Origin: UBA4717 sp045536775
GTDB taxonomy: Bacteria > Bacillota > Clostridia > Oscillospirales > CAG-272
Assembly: GCA_045536775.1 (NCBI GenBank)
Contig: JAZSOD010000093.1
Location: forward strand, 1-60,904
Direction of reading: 5' to 3'
Length of the DNA: 60,904 bases
Numbering within the stretch: position 1 is the first letter of the stretch; every line of letters starts with the position of its first letter. Below the pieces are notes generated by a model that made no database searches, was not told where the DNA came from, and saw only the letters and a program-made list of their open reading frames with translations. Both the position numbers and the translations under genes were made by a program. Shown here piece by piece: positions 41,346 to 50,134 of the stretch.

Positions 41346-43004
41346 TTACGGTTCAAGTGCGTCGGGGAAGAGGTCGAAGAACCACTCGTTGTATTGATAT
41401 GCAAGACTTCCGGCTTCGGTGAACGAAATATAGCCTGATATCGTTTCGTCTACCTTGAGCTCTGCAATCGCATTTGCAAGCCAAGCATCAAACTGTGCGT
41501 AAGAAACGTTTTCAAGCTCTGCAAAATACTTAGCACTTATGTCTGCAACTGCCTGAATGCTCTCTGCGCTTATAAGGTCTTCATATACGAAACCGAAGTA
41601 AGGGGCGTCTCTGAGCTCAAGGTTCTGAGCCTTGCAGTCCTCCCAAACGGTAGGATACGAGCCCTCGGGCGGATATGCGATGAACATATTTCCTGTGTGC
41701 TCAAGCTTCATATCATAATCGTCGTTTATCTTAACTACAACTCCGTCAACGTCGCGCTTATAGTGAACTCCCTCTATACCGTAACCGAAGATGTTGCGAA
41801 GCTCCTCGTCGGTGTTGATCGCGGTGAGTATCTGCATAGCTCTCGAAAGATCTTTAGTGTACGCGGAGATAGCGAACATATCGTTGTAGATGGAATTGTC
41901 AACGTAGGGCTTCTGGAGAACCTTTACGTCGTACTGTTCTGCATACTTCGCAGCATCTGCCGCGTTACCGCGGATAACGCCTACTGCGAATTCGCCAATG
42001 TCTGCCGTTCCGTCACCGAGGTAACCGAAGGACTCGTACTTCTTAAGAAGTCTGAGATGGTCAACATACGCGTTGGACTGGAATATAATTCTCGGAACAC
42101 CGTATGCGTTTGCGTTCTTGTATGCAGAGGTGGAAAGCGCGTTACCTACTACCGAGGGCTTACCGTCGGGAGTAAAGAACTGTACTCCGAGGCATTCAAA
42201 TTCGCCGAGGACAGGAACTATGCCGGGCTCATTTCTGCCGATGTCCATAATGAACTCATCTGCCATTTCAAACTGTGTTATAGAGTCGGTATCGTAATAA
42301 TACTTGTCCATAAGAGCCTTGTTGAGAAGGAGATAAGTATATTCGCCTACAGGCTTGTTGTTGATGACCGCATAGTTAATACCGTCGAGCTTGGTCGCGT
42401 CAAGAATGTTGGGATGGATATAAGTCTTAAGCTTCTTGCCCGTTGTGCCGAGCTCGCTGTCGAGCATGGAGAGGTGCTCCTCGCTAACGTACTTAAGATA
42501 TGTATCGTAATCGGGAATATAGAAGATATCAAGCTGATCGTCTTCAACCTCGGGATAAACTATCTCGGGGATACCGATCTCGTTCAGAACCGTTACGTCC
42601 TCGTAAACCGTTTCCTCTTCCTCTTCTTCAAATACAAGTCCGAGAAGCTTATCAAGGGTTACCTTGTTTTCTTCAGCCTCTCTCTTTGCCTGTATCTCAG
42701 AAACCTCTAAGATACGCGCTTCAAGAGCCTCTATGTACTCGTCCTCGGTAAAGAGGTTAAGCTTGATGTTGGTCTTGAAGTCCGCCTTTGTTTTCTCGCT
42801 CATTGCCGCTTCAACGAGAGCAACCGCCTCATCGGTGGTGTTTTCTCCCTTTATGCCCCACAGCGTTATGGTCATCGCGTGAGTTGTAGTATCACCCTCG
42901 TTAAACTCAAGAGTTTTGTCAATTTCCTCTTCTCCGCAAGCAGTTACGAAAACCGTCGCAAGAAGAACGAGGGCTAAAAGTAAGCATTGTAATCTCTTTT
43001 TCAT
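41346..43004 (-). CDS. ABC-type extracellular solute-binding lipoprotein (orphan)
   Basis: 552 residues. Signal MKKRLQCLLLALVLLATVFV, lipobox VTAC with cysteine at about 23. The mature protein has the sugar-type solute-binding pattern (MTITLWGIKGENT near the start; DDQLDIFYIPDY; GVIRGNAADA; a C-terminal AWLANAIAEL-type helix) and an acidic insert (FEEEEEETVYEDV). It would bind an oligosaccharide or other ligand at the outer membrane face. No permease or ATPase gene is adjacent, so it must share a transporter encoded elsewhere or serve as a sensor. The convergent beta-helix gene hints at polysaccharide use. Confidence 0.85.
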   Translation of the reverse strand: MKKRLQCLLLALVLLATVFVTACGEEEIDKTLEFNEGDTTTHAMTITLWGIKGENTTDEAVALVEAAMSEKTKADFKTNIKLNLFTEDEYIEALEARILEVSEIQAKREAEENKVTLDKLLGLVFEEEEEETVYEDVTVLNEIGIPEIVYPEVEDDQLDIFYIPDYDTYLKYVSEEHLSMLDSELGTTGKKLKTYIHPNILDATKLDGINYAVINNKPVGEYTYLLLNKALMDKYYYDTDSITQFEMADEFIMDIGRNEPGIVPVLGEFECLGVQFFTPDGKPSVVGNALSTSAYKNANAYGVPRIIFQSNAYVDHLRLLKKYESFGYLGDGTADIGEFAVGVIRGNAADAAKYAEQYDVKVLQKPYVDNSIYNDMFAISAYTKDLSRAMQILTAINTDEELRNIFGYGIEGVHYKRDVDGVVVKINDDYDMKLEHTGNMFIAYPPEGSYPTVWEDCKAQNLELRDAPYFGFVYEDLISAESIQAVADISAKYFAELENVSYAQFDAWLANAIAELKVDETISGYISFTEAGSLAYQYNEWFFDLFPDALEP

Positions 43005-43062
43005 TTTGCCAAAAATCCTCCATTGGGTACTATAGCGAAAATACCCATAAAATTACTATTAT

Positions 43063-43091
43063 ATTTTACAACAAAAACATTCCTGTGTCAA
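43063..43091 (-). promoter_or_regulatory. Sigma-A promoter of the solute-binding protein gene
   Basis: Minus strand TTGACA (43086-43091), 17 bases, TAAAAT (43063-43068). A TGGGTA...TACCCA inverted repeat (about 43025-43046) lies in the leader and could be an operator. Confidence 0.65.
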
Positions 43092-43251
43092 GGACGAATT
43101 TTATCAAAAAGCATCTGTTTTCACCGCATTCGGCAATGTGACGAAAAGGCGGCTCGTGTTTTGTGCAACTCGGACATAAAACCGTGCTGATTTACCGCTT
43201 TTTGACCCTTTTGCTTTTTGAAAACATTTCGTGAACAAGCACGAAATTCTC

Positions 43252-44367
43252 TTATTCAAGGAAGTCCTTGAGCTTTTTGGAGCGCGTGGGATGACGGAGC
43301 TTACGCAAAGCCTTCGCTTCTATCTGTCGGATACGCTCACGCGTTATCTTAAACTCCTTACCGACCTCCTCAAGAGTACGCTGACGTCCGTCAACGAGTC
43401 CGAAACGGAGCTTGAGCACGAGCGCCTCGCGGGGAGTGAGTGTGTCGAGCACGCTCTGGATAGCCTCCTTGAGAAGCGCGTGTGACGCCGCTTCTGCGGG
43501 GGCGGGGGAGTCGTCGTCCTGAATGAAGTCGCCGAGGTGAGTGTCCTCCTCCTCACCGACGGGTGTTTCAAGCGACACTGGGTCCTGTGCTATCTTCATT
43601 ATCTCACGCACCTTTTCGGGCGTGGTGTTCATTCTTTCCGCTATCTCCTCGGGAGTAGCCTCGTGGCCGAGCTCCTGAAGAAGCTGTCTTGAATAACGTG
43701 ATACCTTGTGTATAGTCTCGACCATGTGTACGGGAATTCGTATGGTTCTCGCCTGATCTGCGATCGCACGGGTTATCGCCTGTCTTATCCACCAGGTCGC
43801 GTAGGTCGAGAACTTATAGCCCTTGGTATAGTCGAACTTTTCGACCGCCTTCATAAGACCGAGGTTGCCTTCTTGGATAAGATCGAGGAAGAACATTCCC
43901 TTTCCGACGTATCTCTTTGCTATACTTACAACGAGTCTGAGGTTGGCTTCGACAAGCTTCTTCTTTGCTATCTCAGCTCCCGCGCCGACTTCTCCCATCT
44001 TTATGGCGAGCGCCTGCTCGGTCTCCATATCGAGAAGGTCTACCTTGCCTATCTCCTTGAGATACATTCTTACAGGGTCGTCGATGGAAAGTCCCTCCTG
44101 AAGAAGCATCTTTTCCATTTCCTCGGCACTCTCGTAGGTCTCAACGTCATCCTCCTCGTCGAGATTCGTAGGCTCGTCGTCAAGGTAGCTTATTTCAATT
44201 CCGTTGCTTTCAAGCTCCTCGTAGATCTTGTCGATAGTGTCTATCTCAAGCGTTTCCTCGGGAAACGCCTCGAGTATCTCTGCACTTGAAAGCGTGCCCT
44301 TTACCTTTCCCTTTTCAATGAGCTCCTGCAAGTTCTGCTCGCGGCTCTTTTCAGGTGTCTTTTCCAT
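43252..44367 (-). CDS. rpoD: RNA polymerase primary sigma factor (sigma A)
   Basis: 371 residues, the typical length of Firmicutes SigA. Region 1.1 is acidic (about 20-85). DPVRMYLKEIG is region 1.2. Region 2 shows EANLRLVVSIAKRYVGKGMFFLDLIQEGN, and 2.4 (-10 recognition) is KFSTYATWWIRQAI. Region 3 follows, and region 4.2 (-35 recognition) is TLEEVGKEFKITRERIRQIEAKALRKL. The near-consensus promoters across the window fit this protein. CGGAGGAAAT precedes the ATG. It lies 44 bases after dnaG, the conserved dnaG-rpoD order. A weak hairpin (about 43225-43246) follows the stop. Confidence 0.98.
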   Translation of the reverse strand: MEKTPEKSREQNLQELIEKGKVKGTLSSAEILEAFPEETLEIDTIDKIYEELESNGIEISYLDDEPTNLDEEDDVETYESAEEMEKMLLQEGLSIDDPVRMYLKEIGKVDLLDMETEQALAIKMGEVGAGAEIAKKKLVEANLRLVVSIAKRYVGKGMFFLDLIQEGNLGLMKAVEKFDYTKGYKFSTYATWWIRQAITRAIADQARTIRIPVHMVETIHKVSRYSRQLLQELGHEATPEEIAERMNTTPEKVREIMKIAQDPVSLETPVGEEEDTHLGDFIQDDDSPAPAEAASHALLKEAIQSVLDTLTPREALVLKLRFGLVDGRQRTLEEVGKEFKITRERIRQIEAKALRKLRHPTRSKKLKDFLE

Positions 44368-44411
44368 ATTTCCTCCGTTTTGTATGTATCACCGCAAAAG
44401 CGGCTTATTTT

Positions 44412-46187
44412 TTATTCCTCTGACCGAGCGCGTCTGCGCTTCTCTTCAAGAATCTTCTGTATTTCGTCAAGTCCGCCGTCGCCGCTCTGCTTTTCACCCT
44501 TGAGGCGCTCGATGGCATCCTTTAATATGTCCTCGCCGTTGCTTTTCAGACGCTCTCGGCGAAGCCTCATTTCGATTATTCTACCCATTTCATCGGGATT
44601 AAACGCCTCTCCGAGCATTCCTATCTCGAATTTTCCCGTTTCATCGGTGGATTCGAGCGTCAGCTCAAACACCTTTTTGCCGAACGAGGTGAAAAAGTCC
44701 TCGCTGACAAGAGGTATCCTGCCACTCTTTATCGCTACCGTGTACTCCGGAAACAGAAGCATAAGTCCGAGAATGGTCTCCTCTGCCGCCGCAGCCGTCT
44801 TGTTCTTCACCGCGTCGGTATTTATCCTGTCGCCGAATCCTGCAGTCTTGATATAGACCTGTCTGCCCGTTTCCCTCTTTTCCTCACGGCTTTTGCGTCT
44901 TCTCGCCTTCTCCGCGTCCGCTTTAAGACTGTCTGAGCTGACTCCGAGCCGTTTTGCCGCCGCAGCTATCGCAAGATCTTTTTCGACGCTCGAGTAGATG
45001 TCCGCAAGCATGGTACATACCTCTGCGCTTGCGCGTATCTTGTCGTCGGGCTTGGCAAGATCGTATTTTTTTAGTATGGTTTCAAGTCGGAAGTCTAACC
45101 GTGACGCGCTGTTTTCAAGAAGGTTTCTGAACTTGGCGGGACCCGCGTCACCGTTCTTCTTTATAAATTCGTCGGGGTCCTTTGCGCCTATAACTCTCAG
45201 AACGCGTCCGTCTATGCCGACCTCGTTAAGCAGGGTAAGCGCCTTGGTTGCGGCTTTCTGACCTGCTTCGTCCGTGTCGTACGATACGACCACGTTCTTG
45301 GTATATTTCGCCATTAACCGCGCCTGCTCGGGAGTTATCGCGGTACCGAGTGTGGCAACCGCGTTTTCAAAGCCCGCCGAATGAAGCGCGATGACGTCCA
45401 TATAGCCCTCGCAGAGAATAAGCCTCTCCGACGCGTTGTTCTTTGCAAAATTAAGTGCAAACAGGTTGCGGCTCTTTTTGAATACGGGGGTATCGGACGA
45501 GTTTAGGTATTTCGGTGTGGAATCGTCAAGGACTCGTCCGCCAAACGCGATGATATTGCCCGAAACGTCGATTATCGGGAACATTACGCGGTTTCTGAAC
45601 ATATCAAAGGTCCTGCCCGTCTTTTTGCTGACTCCGCACAGGAAGCCTGCCACCATTTCGTCATCGGTGTAGCCGAGTCCGCGGAGGTGGTCGCTCAGGG
45701 CGTTAAACGAGTCGGGCGCAAAGCCAAGGCCGAAGCGGCTGACTATTGCGTTCGGGAGGGCGCGTTTACCATAGATGTATTCGCGCGCCGCCTTGCCGAC
45801 CTTCTCGTCACGCAAGGATCTGTGGAAAAATCTCGCCGCGTCCCTGTTCATGGCAAGCAGCTTTTCGCGTCGGATCCCCTCTCGCTCCTCTTCGGGTGTC
45901 TGAGGAATGGTAATTCCCGCGCGCTTAGCGAGGAATTCGACCGCCTGAACGTAGGTGAGGTTTTCCGACCTCATTATGAACGTAATAACGTCGCCGCCTG
46001 CACCGCAACCGAAGCAGTAGAAGCTTTTGGATGCCCTGAAAACCGTAAATGACGGCGTTTTTTCACTGTGGAAGGGGCAAAGTCCGTTGAAATTTGACCC
46101 TGCTCGCTTCAGAGTGACGTATGATGAAATGACGTCTTCGATATCACTTCTGAATTTGATTTCTTCGATAATTTCGGGTGAGATCAA
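44412..46187 (-). CDS. dnaG: DNA primase
   Basis: 591 residues. Synthesises RNA primers for replication. N-terminal zinc-binding domain: CPFHSEKTPSF and CFGCGAGGD with its Cys/His ligands. The TOPRIM core has the metal-binding glutamate in CEGYMDVIAL and the DxD-type acid in SYDTDEAGQKA. The helical C-terminal helicase-binding domain is shorter and less conserved. The start is TTG with GGAGGAAGG upstream, normal for this genome. A 170-bp repeat-filled gap separates it from dgt upstream. Confidence 0.97.
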   Translation of the reverse strand: MISPEIIEEIKFRSDIEDVISSYVTLKRAGSNFNGLCPFHSEKTPSFTVFRASKSFYCFGCGAGGDVITFIMRSENLTYVQAVEFLAKRAGITIPQTPEEEREGIRREKLLAMNRDAARFFHRSLRDEKVGKAAREYIYGKRALPNAIVSRFGLGFAPDSFNALSDHLRGLGYTDDEMVAGFLCGVSKKTGRTFDMFRNRVMFPIIDVSGNIIAFGGRVLDDSTPKYLNSSDTPVFKKSRNLFALNFAKNNASERLILCEGYMDVIALHSAGFENAVATLGTAITPEQARLMAKYTKNVVVSYDTDEAGQKAATKALTLLNEVGIDGRVLRVIGAKDPDEFIKKNGDAGPAKFRNLLENSASRLDFRLETILKKYDLAKPDDKIRASAEVCTMLADIYSSVEKDLAIAAAAKRLGVSSDSLKADAEKARRRKSREEKRETGRQVYIKTAGFGDRINTDAVKNKTAAAAEETILGLMLLFPEYTVAIKSGRIPLVSEDFFTSFGKKVFELTLESTDETGKFEIGMLGEAFNPDEMGRIIEMRLRRERLKSNGEDILKDAIERLKGEKQSGDGGLDEIQKILEEKRRRARSEE

Positions 46188-46204
46188 TGAACCTTCCTCC
46201 TTTC

Positions 46205-46355
46205 TGCGGTAACCGGGAGGAGCAAGCCCCTCCCCTACGGTGCAAATTCAAATCTCTTGTAGAGGCGACCATCGGTCGTCCGTTTGCGATGAAATTTGAC
46301 ATATAATATTTGTTTTTGGGTCGCCTTTTTTCAAAAAGGCGTAAAGCCAACCAAG
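46205..46355. repeat. Fragments of C and B repeats between dgt and dnaG
   Basis: GGGAGGAGCAAGCCCCTCCCC, CTTGTAGAGGCGACCATCGGTCG (C-like), then TTTTGGGTCGCCTTTTTTC-AAAAAGGCG (B hairpin) ending at the dgt stop codon. Confidence 0.7.
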
Positions 46356-46357
46356 CT

Positions 46358-47371
46358 TTAGTGTCCGCCCGACCAGACGTTAGGCAAATAGAGCTCCTTG
46401 TAAAGCTCAATGGCGTGGCGGTCGGTCATACAGGCAATATAGTCGCAGACACAGCGCTCGACCGACTCAAATTCTGTGTTTTTATAATAGAATTCAGGCA
46501 TAGCCTCGGGGTTTCTGACGAAGTGTTCAAAGAGTCTGAATATCATTTCACGAGCCTTGCCGTCCTCGGACTTGACCTTGGGATTTCTGTATATCTTTTC
46601 AAAAAGGAAGTCGCGGAGCTTTTCGGTAGCCAACGCAACGTCGGGCTCCATTTTGATCTCCGGCTTGCCCGCGCTTGCCGAGATGATGCTTTTTACCATA
46701 TTATTTATACGCTCACTGTGACCGCGTCCGAGCACGTCGAGTATATCGGACGGAATATCGTCCACGTCGAGCACGCCTGCGCGAATGGAGTCGTCGATGT
46801 CGTGGTTTATGTAAGCAATTCTATCGGCAAACTTGACCACAACGCCCTCAAGGGTCGATGCGATATTGTTGCCCTGATGATTTACTATAGCATCACGGAC
46901 CTCCCACGTCAGATTGAGTCCCGCGCCGTTGTTTTCAAGGAATTCTACTACGCGTAGACTCTGCTTGTAGTGGGTAAAGTCGGGACAAAAGCACTCCTGA
47001 AGCGCGGTTTCTCCCGTGTGACCGAAGGGGGTATGCCCGAGATCGTGACCGAGGCTTGCCGCCTCGCAAAGATCCTCGTTGAGCATAAGGGCACGGCAGA
47101 TAATACGCGCTATCTGCGTTACCTCAAGCGTGTGAGTGAGTCGGGTGCGGTAATGCTCCTCGACGGGTGAGAGAAAAACCTGTGTTTTGTGCATAAGACG
47201 GCGGAAGGATTTGCAGTGGGTGATCTTGTCACGGTCGCGCTGAAACTCGGTACGCACGTCACAGGGGGTGTACGGCTTGTCTCTTCCGCGTGTGTTGGCG
47301 GTCAAGAAAGCATATTTCGACAGAGCTTCCTTTTCTCTTTCAAGCAAGGCGTCACGAATAGTTTTAGCCAC
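46358..47371 (-). CDS. dgt: Deoxyguanosinetriphosphate triphosphohydrolase-like protein
   Basis: 337 residues, HD-domain dNTP triphosphohydrolase that lowers dNTP pools. Metal ligands are visible as RLTHTLEV (first His) and GHDLGHTPFGHTGE (HD), with a later Asp in KFADRIAYINHDID. GTG at 47371 is chosen because AAAGGAG lies 7 bases upstream; an 80-residue in-frame extension runs into AT-rich and repeat DNA. A dgt-dnaG-rpoD arrangement is common in Clostridia. Here the dgt-dnaG gap is filled by repeat DNA. Confidence 0.95.
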   Translation of the reverse strand: MAKTIRDALLEREKEALSKYAFLTANTRGRDKPYTPCDVRTEFQRDRDKITHCKSFRRLMHKTQVFLSPVEEHYRTRLTHTLEVTQIARIICRALMLNEDLCEAASLGHDLGHTPFGHTGETALQECFCPDFTHYKQSLRVVEFLENNGAGLNLTWEVRDAIVNHQGNNIASTLEGVVVKFADRIAYINHDIDDSIRAGVLDVDDIPSDILDVLGRGHSERINNMVKSIISASAGKPEIKMEPDVALATEKLRDFLFEKIYRNPKVKSEDGKAREMIFRLFEHFVRNPEAMPEFYYKNTEFESVERCVCDYIACMTDRHAIELYKELYLPNVWSGGH

Positions 47372-47502
47372 TTCAAATCTCCTTTCAGGAAAAGCCGTAA
47401 CGGGACGAAAATCATCGTTTTTAACTATGTAATATAAAATATACGCATATTTTGTGAAAAACACTTTTTTATTTTTGTGGGGAAGTTTGTATTTGCCAAA
47501 TT

Positions 47503-47885
47503 TGCACAGACGATGGGGTCTGGGTTTGCACAGATAAACGGGTATGGGTTGAGGTCTCACTTGCCACAAAACTAAATGCGCGTATAAAAGTTTTTGCGCC
47601 ACTTTTTTCAAAAAGTGGCAAAGGTGCGAAGCACCGTATAATAAAGTACATTAAATTTGATGAAGCAAGATTGTGTGTAGAGAGATTATAACCTAATTTT
47701 GTTTGGTGATAAAATGGTATTGGTTGTTCATTTCTGTTTGCACAGAAACGAACCAAAGAAGCACTAAAGGGGAGACTCGATGTCTCCCCTTTAGAATCCC
47801 CTCTCGCAAAAGGGAGGTATCCCTTTTGAAACCCTCGCGAAGCGTTTGTTTTCTCACTATGTGGAGTCCGTGGACGCAAAATCAA
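47503..47885 (+). repeat. Dispersed structured repeat F, copy 2 (with inverted A and B parts)
   Basis: Same order as 29590-29990. GGGTATGGGTTGAGG, B hairpin GCCACTTTTTTC-AAAAAGTGGC, GGTGCGAAGCACC, stem 0 (47727-47752), stem 1 CTAAAGGGGAGAC-TCGAT-GTCTCCCCTTTAG (47764-47794, 13 bp), stem 2 CAAAAGGG/CCCTTTTG (47807-47828), then GAAACCCTCGCGAAGCG. The gap 47372-48041 holds only this and a short AT-rich leader. Confidence 0.85.
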
Positions 47886-48041
47886 GTTCTTGGAGACGCT
47901 GAGATCATCCTAAATTGTAAACTATTTTCTCAATCTGTTGAAGAATGAGGATATTTGTGGTATCATTACTCTGTACGTGTGTTCTTTATCCACAACACCC
48001 GAGCATATAATTCTGTAAGAACAAAAAACGGAGTGTGGGAT

Positions 48042-48683
48042 ATGGAAAATTACGATATTTACGAAAATCAGTCGCTTTACCGTACTATGAACCGCTTTCG
48101 CGCCAAAAGAGAGAGCCGTGTCGCCCTCTCGGTGTCGGCAATGCTCGTGTTTCTCGGACTTGCTCTCGGCGTGGTGCTTTACCGCATCTGCGGTGACGAC
48201 ATCAGCCTCGACACTACCTCGATAGTAAGCCGTTACTTCGGCGGAATGTTCACGGATGCGAACGGCTTTGCGGCAAAGGTAAGCGTTATTTTTTACGCTT
48301 TCTTAAACGAGATCATGTTTCCCGCGCTCGTCTTTGTGTGCGGATATACCGTGTTTGCTCCCGTTCTTTCGGCGGCGCTGTGTATGTGGAAGGCGACCCT
48401 TTGCGGCTTTGCTATCTGTATGCTTGAATTTACCTCGGTGAACGGCATTTTCGTCGAGTCGCTCATTTACCTTGTAAGCCAGATCGCCATAATATCGGTG
48501 AGTGTTTCTGTGGCAATGCGTGCCTTCTTCTTTTCGGGCTTTTTCAATTCCGACAAAGTCAGTCTCGCGGATATATTGAAAAAAACCGAGTCGAGAGCAT
48601 ATATATGTGACTTTATTATATCGGCGGGAGTGATATTCACGACCGTCGCAGGAACTCTGATACTTATAAACTTCATTCGTTAG
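48042..48683 (+). CDS. Multi-pass membrane protein (SpoIIM-like possibility)
   Basis: 213 residues with about five hydrophobic helices. The start (MENYDIYENQSLYRTMNRFRAKRESR) is cytoplasmic and basic. The central FLNEIMFPALVFVCGYTVFAPVLSAALCMWKATLCGFAIC segment resembles the N-x3-I-x-G region of stage II sporulation protein M, but similarity is loose and I do not assert it. GGAG precedes the ATG at 48042; the 29-residue in-frame extension lies in the leader. It is followed after 18 bases by the DUF624 gene in the same direction. Confidence 0.7.
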   Translation: MENYDIYENQSLYRTMNRFRAKRESRVALSVSAMLVFLGLALGVVLYRICGDDISLDTTSIVSRYFGGMFTDANGFAAKVSVIFYAFLNEIMFPALVFVCGYTVFAPVLSAALCMWKATLCGFAICMLEFTSVNGIFVESLIYLVSQIAIISVSVSVAMRAFFFSGFFNSDKVSLADILKKTESRAYICDFIISAGVIFTTVAGTLILINFIR

Positions 48684-48701
48684 ATCGGAAAGGACGTCAA
48701 A

Positions 48702-49676
48702 ATGAAAATATTCGGACGTGAGTTCAAGCTGTTCAATTACTCGCTTGACGGAAAGGGTGTAAAAAAAGAGCCCGAGGGACCGAAAAACCTCAAAAACTTT
48801 TTTATAAGTTACTGGCGTAAGTTCGGGCAGCTCGTTACCGTCAACATCTATTACGTTTTCGGTAATTTCCCCGTGCTTTTTGCGATGCTTGCAATAAGCG
48901 GAAACCTGAACGTCAAGCTCTCGGCGCCCACCTCGTCGCTGTACTCGGCTTTGTACGGACTCACCGCAAACGGCGCAGACACGCCGCTTTTAGCGGCGCT
49001 TAACGGAATTCACGGAGTTTCGGGTGAGCTGTCGATACCGACAGTCGCAACTAACGTGTTCTGGTGGCTCTCGCTTCTGGTGCTCGTGACCTTTGGACTC
49101 GTGAACGTCGGCTGTACCTATATTCTTCGCAATATGGTAAAGGGCGAGCCGATATTTATGTGGACAGACTTCTGGTACGCGATAAAAAGAAACTGGCGGC
49201 AGGGAATAATACTCGGCGTGCTCGACCTCGTGTTTACGGGCGTTATCGCATACGATATCGTCTTCTTTAACCTTAACACAAGCAACTTTATGCTTGGAGT
49301 GTTCTTCTGGTTCTCGATAGCGCTTGCGGTGATATATTTCTTTATGCGCTTCTATATGTATATCGTGATGGTAACCTTCGACCTCTCGATATTCAAGATA
49401 CTCAAAAACGCACTTATCTTCTCGCTTCTCGGAATAAAGAGAAACGTGATGGCGCTTCTCGGAATAGCGCTTTCGCTGTTCATAACCTGGTGTATGCTAA
49501 ACCTTTTCGTACCGCTTGGAATAATAATTCCGTTCGTGGCGCTGTTCGGCACCTGCTCGTATATGGGCGCGTACGCGGCGTTCCCGAAGATAAAGCAGTA
49601 TATGATAGACCCATACTACGTTGAGGAAGAGGACGAGGGCGAATATGAGGAGCCCATCTTCAAGGACAGAGGATAA
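48702..49676 (+). CDS. DUF624/YesL-like membrane protein
   Basis: 324 residues. N-terminal amphipathic segment, NFFISYWRKFGQLVTVNIYYVFGNFPVLF, then about five to six helices and the DUF624-type stretch RNMVKGEPIFMWTDFWYAIKRNWRQGIILGVLDL. The C terminus is acidic (EEEDEGEYEEP). YesL relatives are found beside carbohydrate transporters and regulators; the role is unknown. It is followed by a very stable terminator. Confidence 0.82.
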   Translation: MKIFGREFKLFNYSLDGKGVKKEPEGPKNLKNFFISYWRKFGQLVTVNIYYVFGNFPVLFAMLAISGNLNVKLSAPTSSLYSALYGLTANGADTPLLAALNGIHGVSGELSIPTVATNVFWWLSLLVLVTFGLVNVGCTYILRNMVKGEPIFMWTDFWYAIKRNWRQGIILGVLDLVFTGVIAYDIVFFNLNTSNFMLGVFFWFSIALAVIYFFMRFYMYIVMVTFDLSIFKILKNALIFSLLGIKRNVMALLGIALSLFITWCMLNLFVPLGIIIPFVALFGTCSYMGAYAAFPKIKQYMIDPYYVEEEDEGEYEEPIFKDRG

Positions 49677-49688
49677 TTCATATAAAAA

Positions 49689-49724
49689 ACAAAATCGGCA
49701 GAGAAATCTGCCGATTTTGTGGTA
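49689..49724 (+). terminator. Intrinsic terminator
   Basis: Perfect 14-bp stem ACAAAATCGGCAGA/TCTGCCGATTTTGT with a GAAA tetraloop (49703-49706). Confidence 0.9.
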
Positions 49725-49745
49725 TAATGGGTGCGGGTGATGATA

Positions 49746-50078
49746 ATGGAAGAATTAAAAAAGAGTAGAAAATCGCCAAGATTGCGCGAATTTAATTATA
49801 ATAGTGTGGGTGCGTATTTTGTAACGATCTGTACGCAAAACAGGCGATGTATTTTATCTCGCATTGTAGGGACAGGCGCAATTAAAGCTAACAGTACTTT
49901 TTCCAAATTTATATCGACGTTTAAGCGGTTTTGCAACAAAGAGTACGGGGAGAATATTTGGCAATCCCGTTCTAACGATCACGTTATTCGAAATCGCGAA
50001 GATTACGAAAAACATATAAAATACATTCACGAAAATCCAACGCGTTGGTATTATGATGAATTGTATTCGGAAGATTAA
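49746..50078 (+). pseudogene. Truncated REP-associated tyrosine transposase (RAYT, IS200/IS605-like)
   Basis: 110-residue remnant. The N terminus (KSPRLREFNYNSVGAYFVTICTQNRR followed by LSRIVGTGA) and C terminus (FISTFKRF...GENIWQSRSNDHVIRNREDYEKHIKYIHENPTRWYYDELY) both match Y1 transposases of the RAYT group. The centre, about 70-80 residues that normally carry the MPNHxH metal-binding HUH motif, is absent, yet the frame is kept. The catalytic tyrosine in DYEKHIKYI is retained. Without HUH it should be inactive. It is AT-rich relative to its neighbours and bounded by terminator hairpins. Start is uncertain (49731, 49740 or 49746). Confidence 0.8.
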
Positions 50079-50100
50079 GGTATTGCTTTTCTCAACAAAT

Positions 50101-50133
50101 AAACCACCGACAGAATTTCTGTCGGTGGTTTTC
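50101..50133. terminator. Bidirectional terminator
   Basis: 15-bp perfect inverted repeat AAACCACCGACAGAA-T-TTCTGTCGGTGGTTT between the transposase remnant and the carboxypeptidase gene. Confidence 0.9.
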
Positions 50134-50134
50134 T

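Noticed and set aside
41697..42710. 337-codon plus-strand frame opposite the solute-binding protein
   Set aside because: Antisense shadow; the minus-strand lipoprotein has signal, lipobox and promoter.
47372..47611. 80-residue N-terminal extension of dgt
   Set aside because: A GTG with ideal SD lies at 47371, and the extension runs into AT-rich and repeat sequence.
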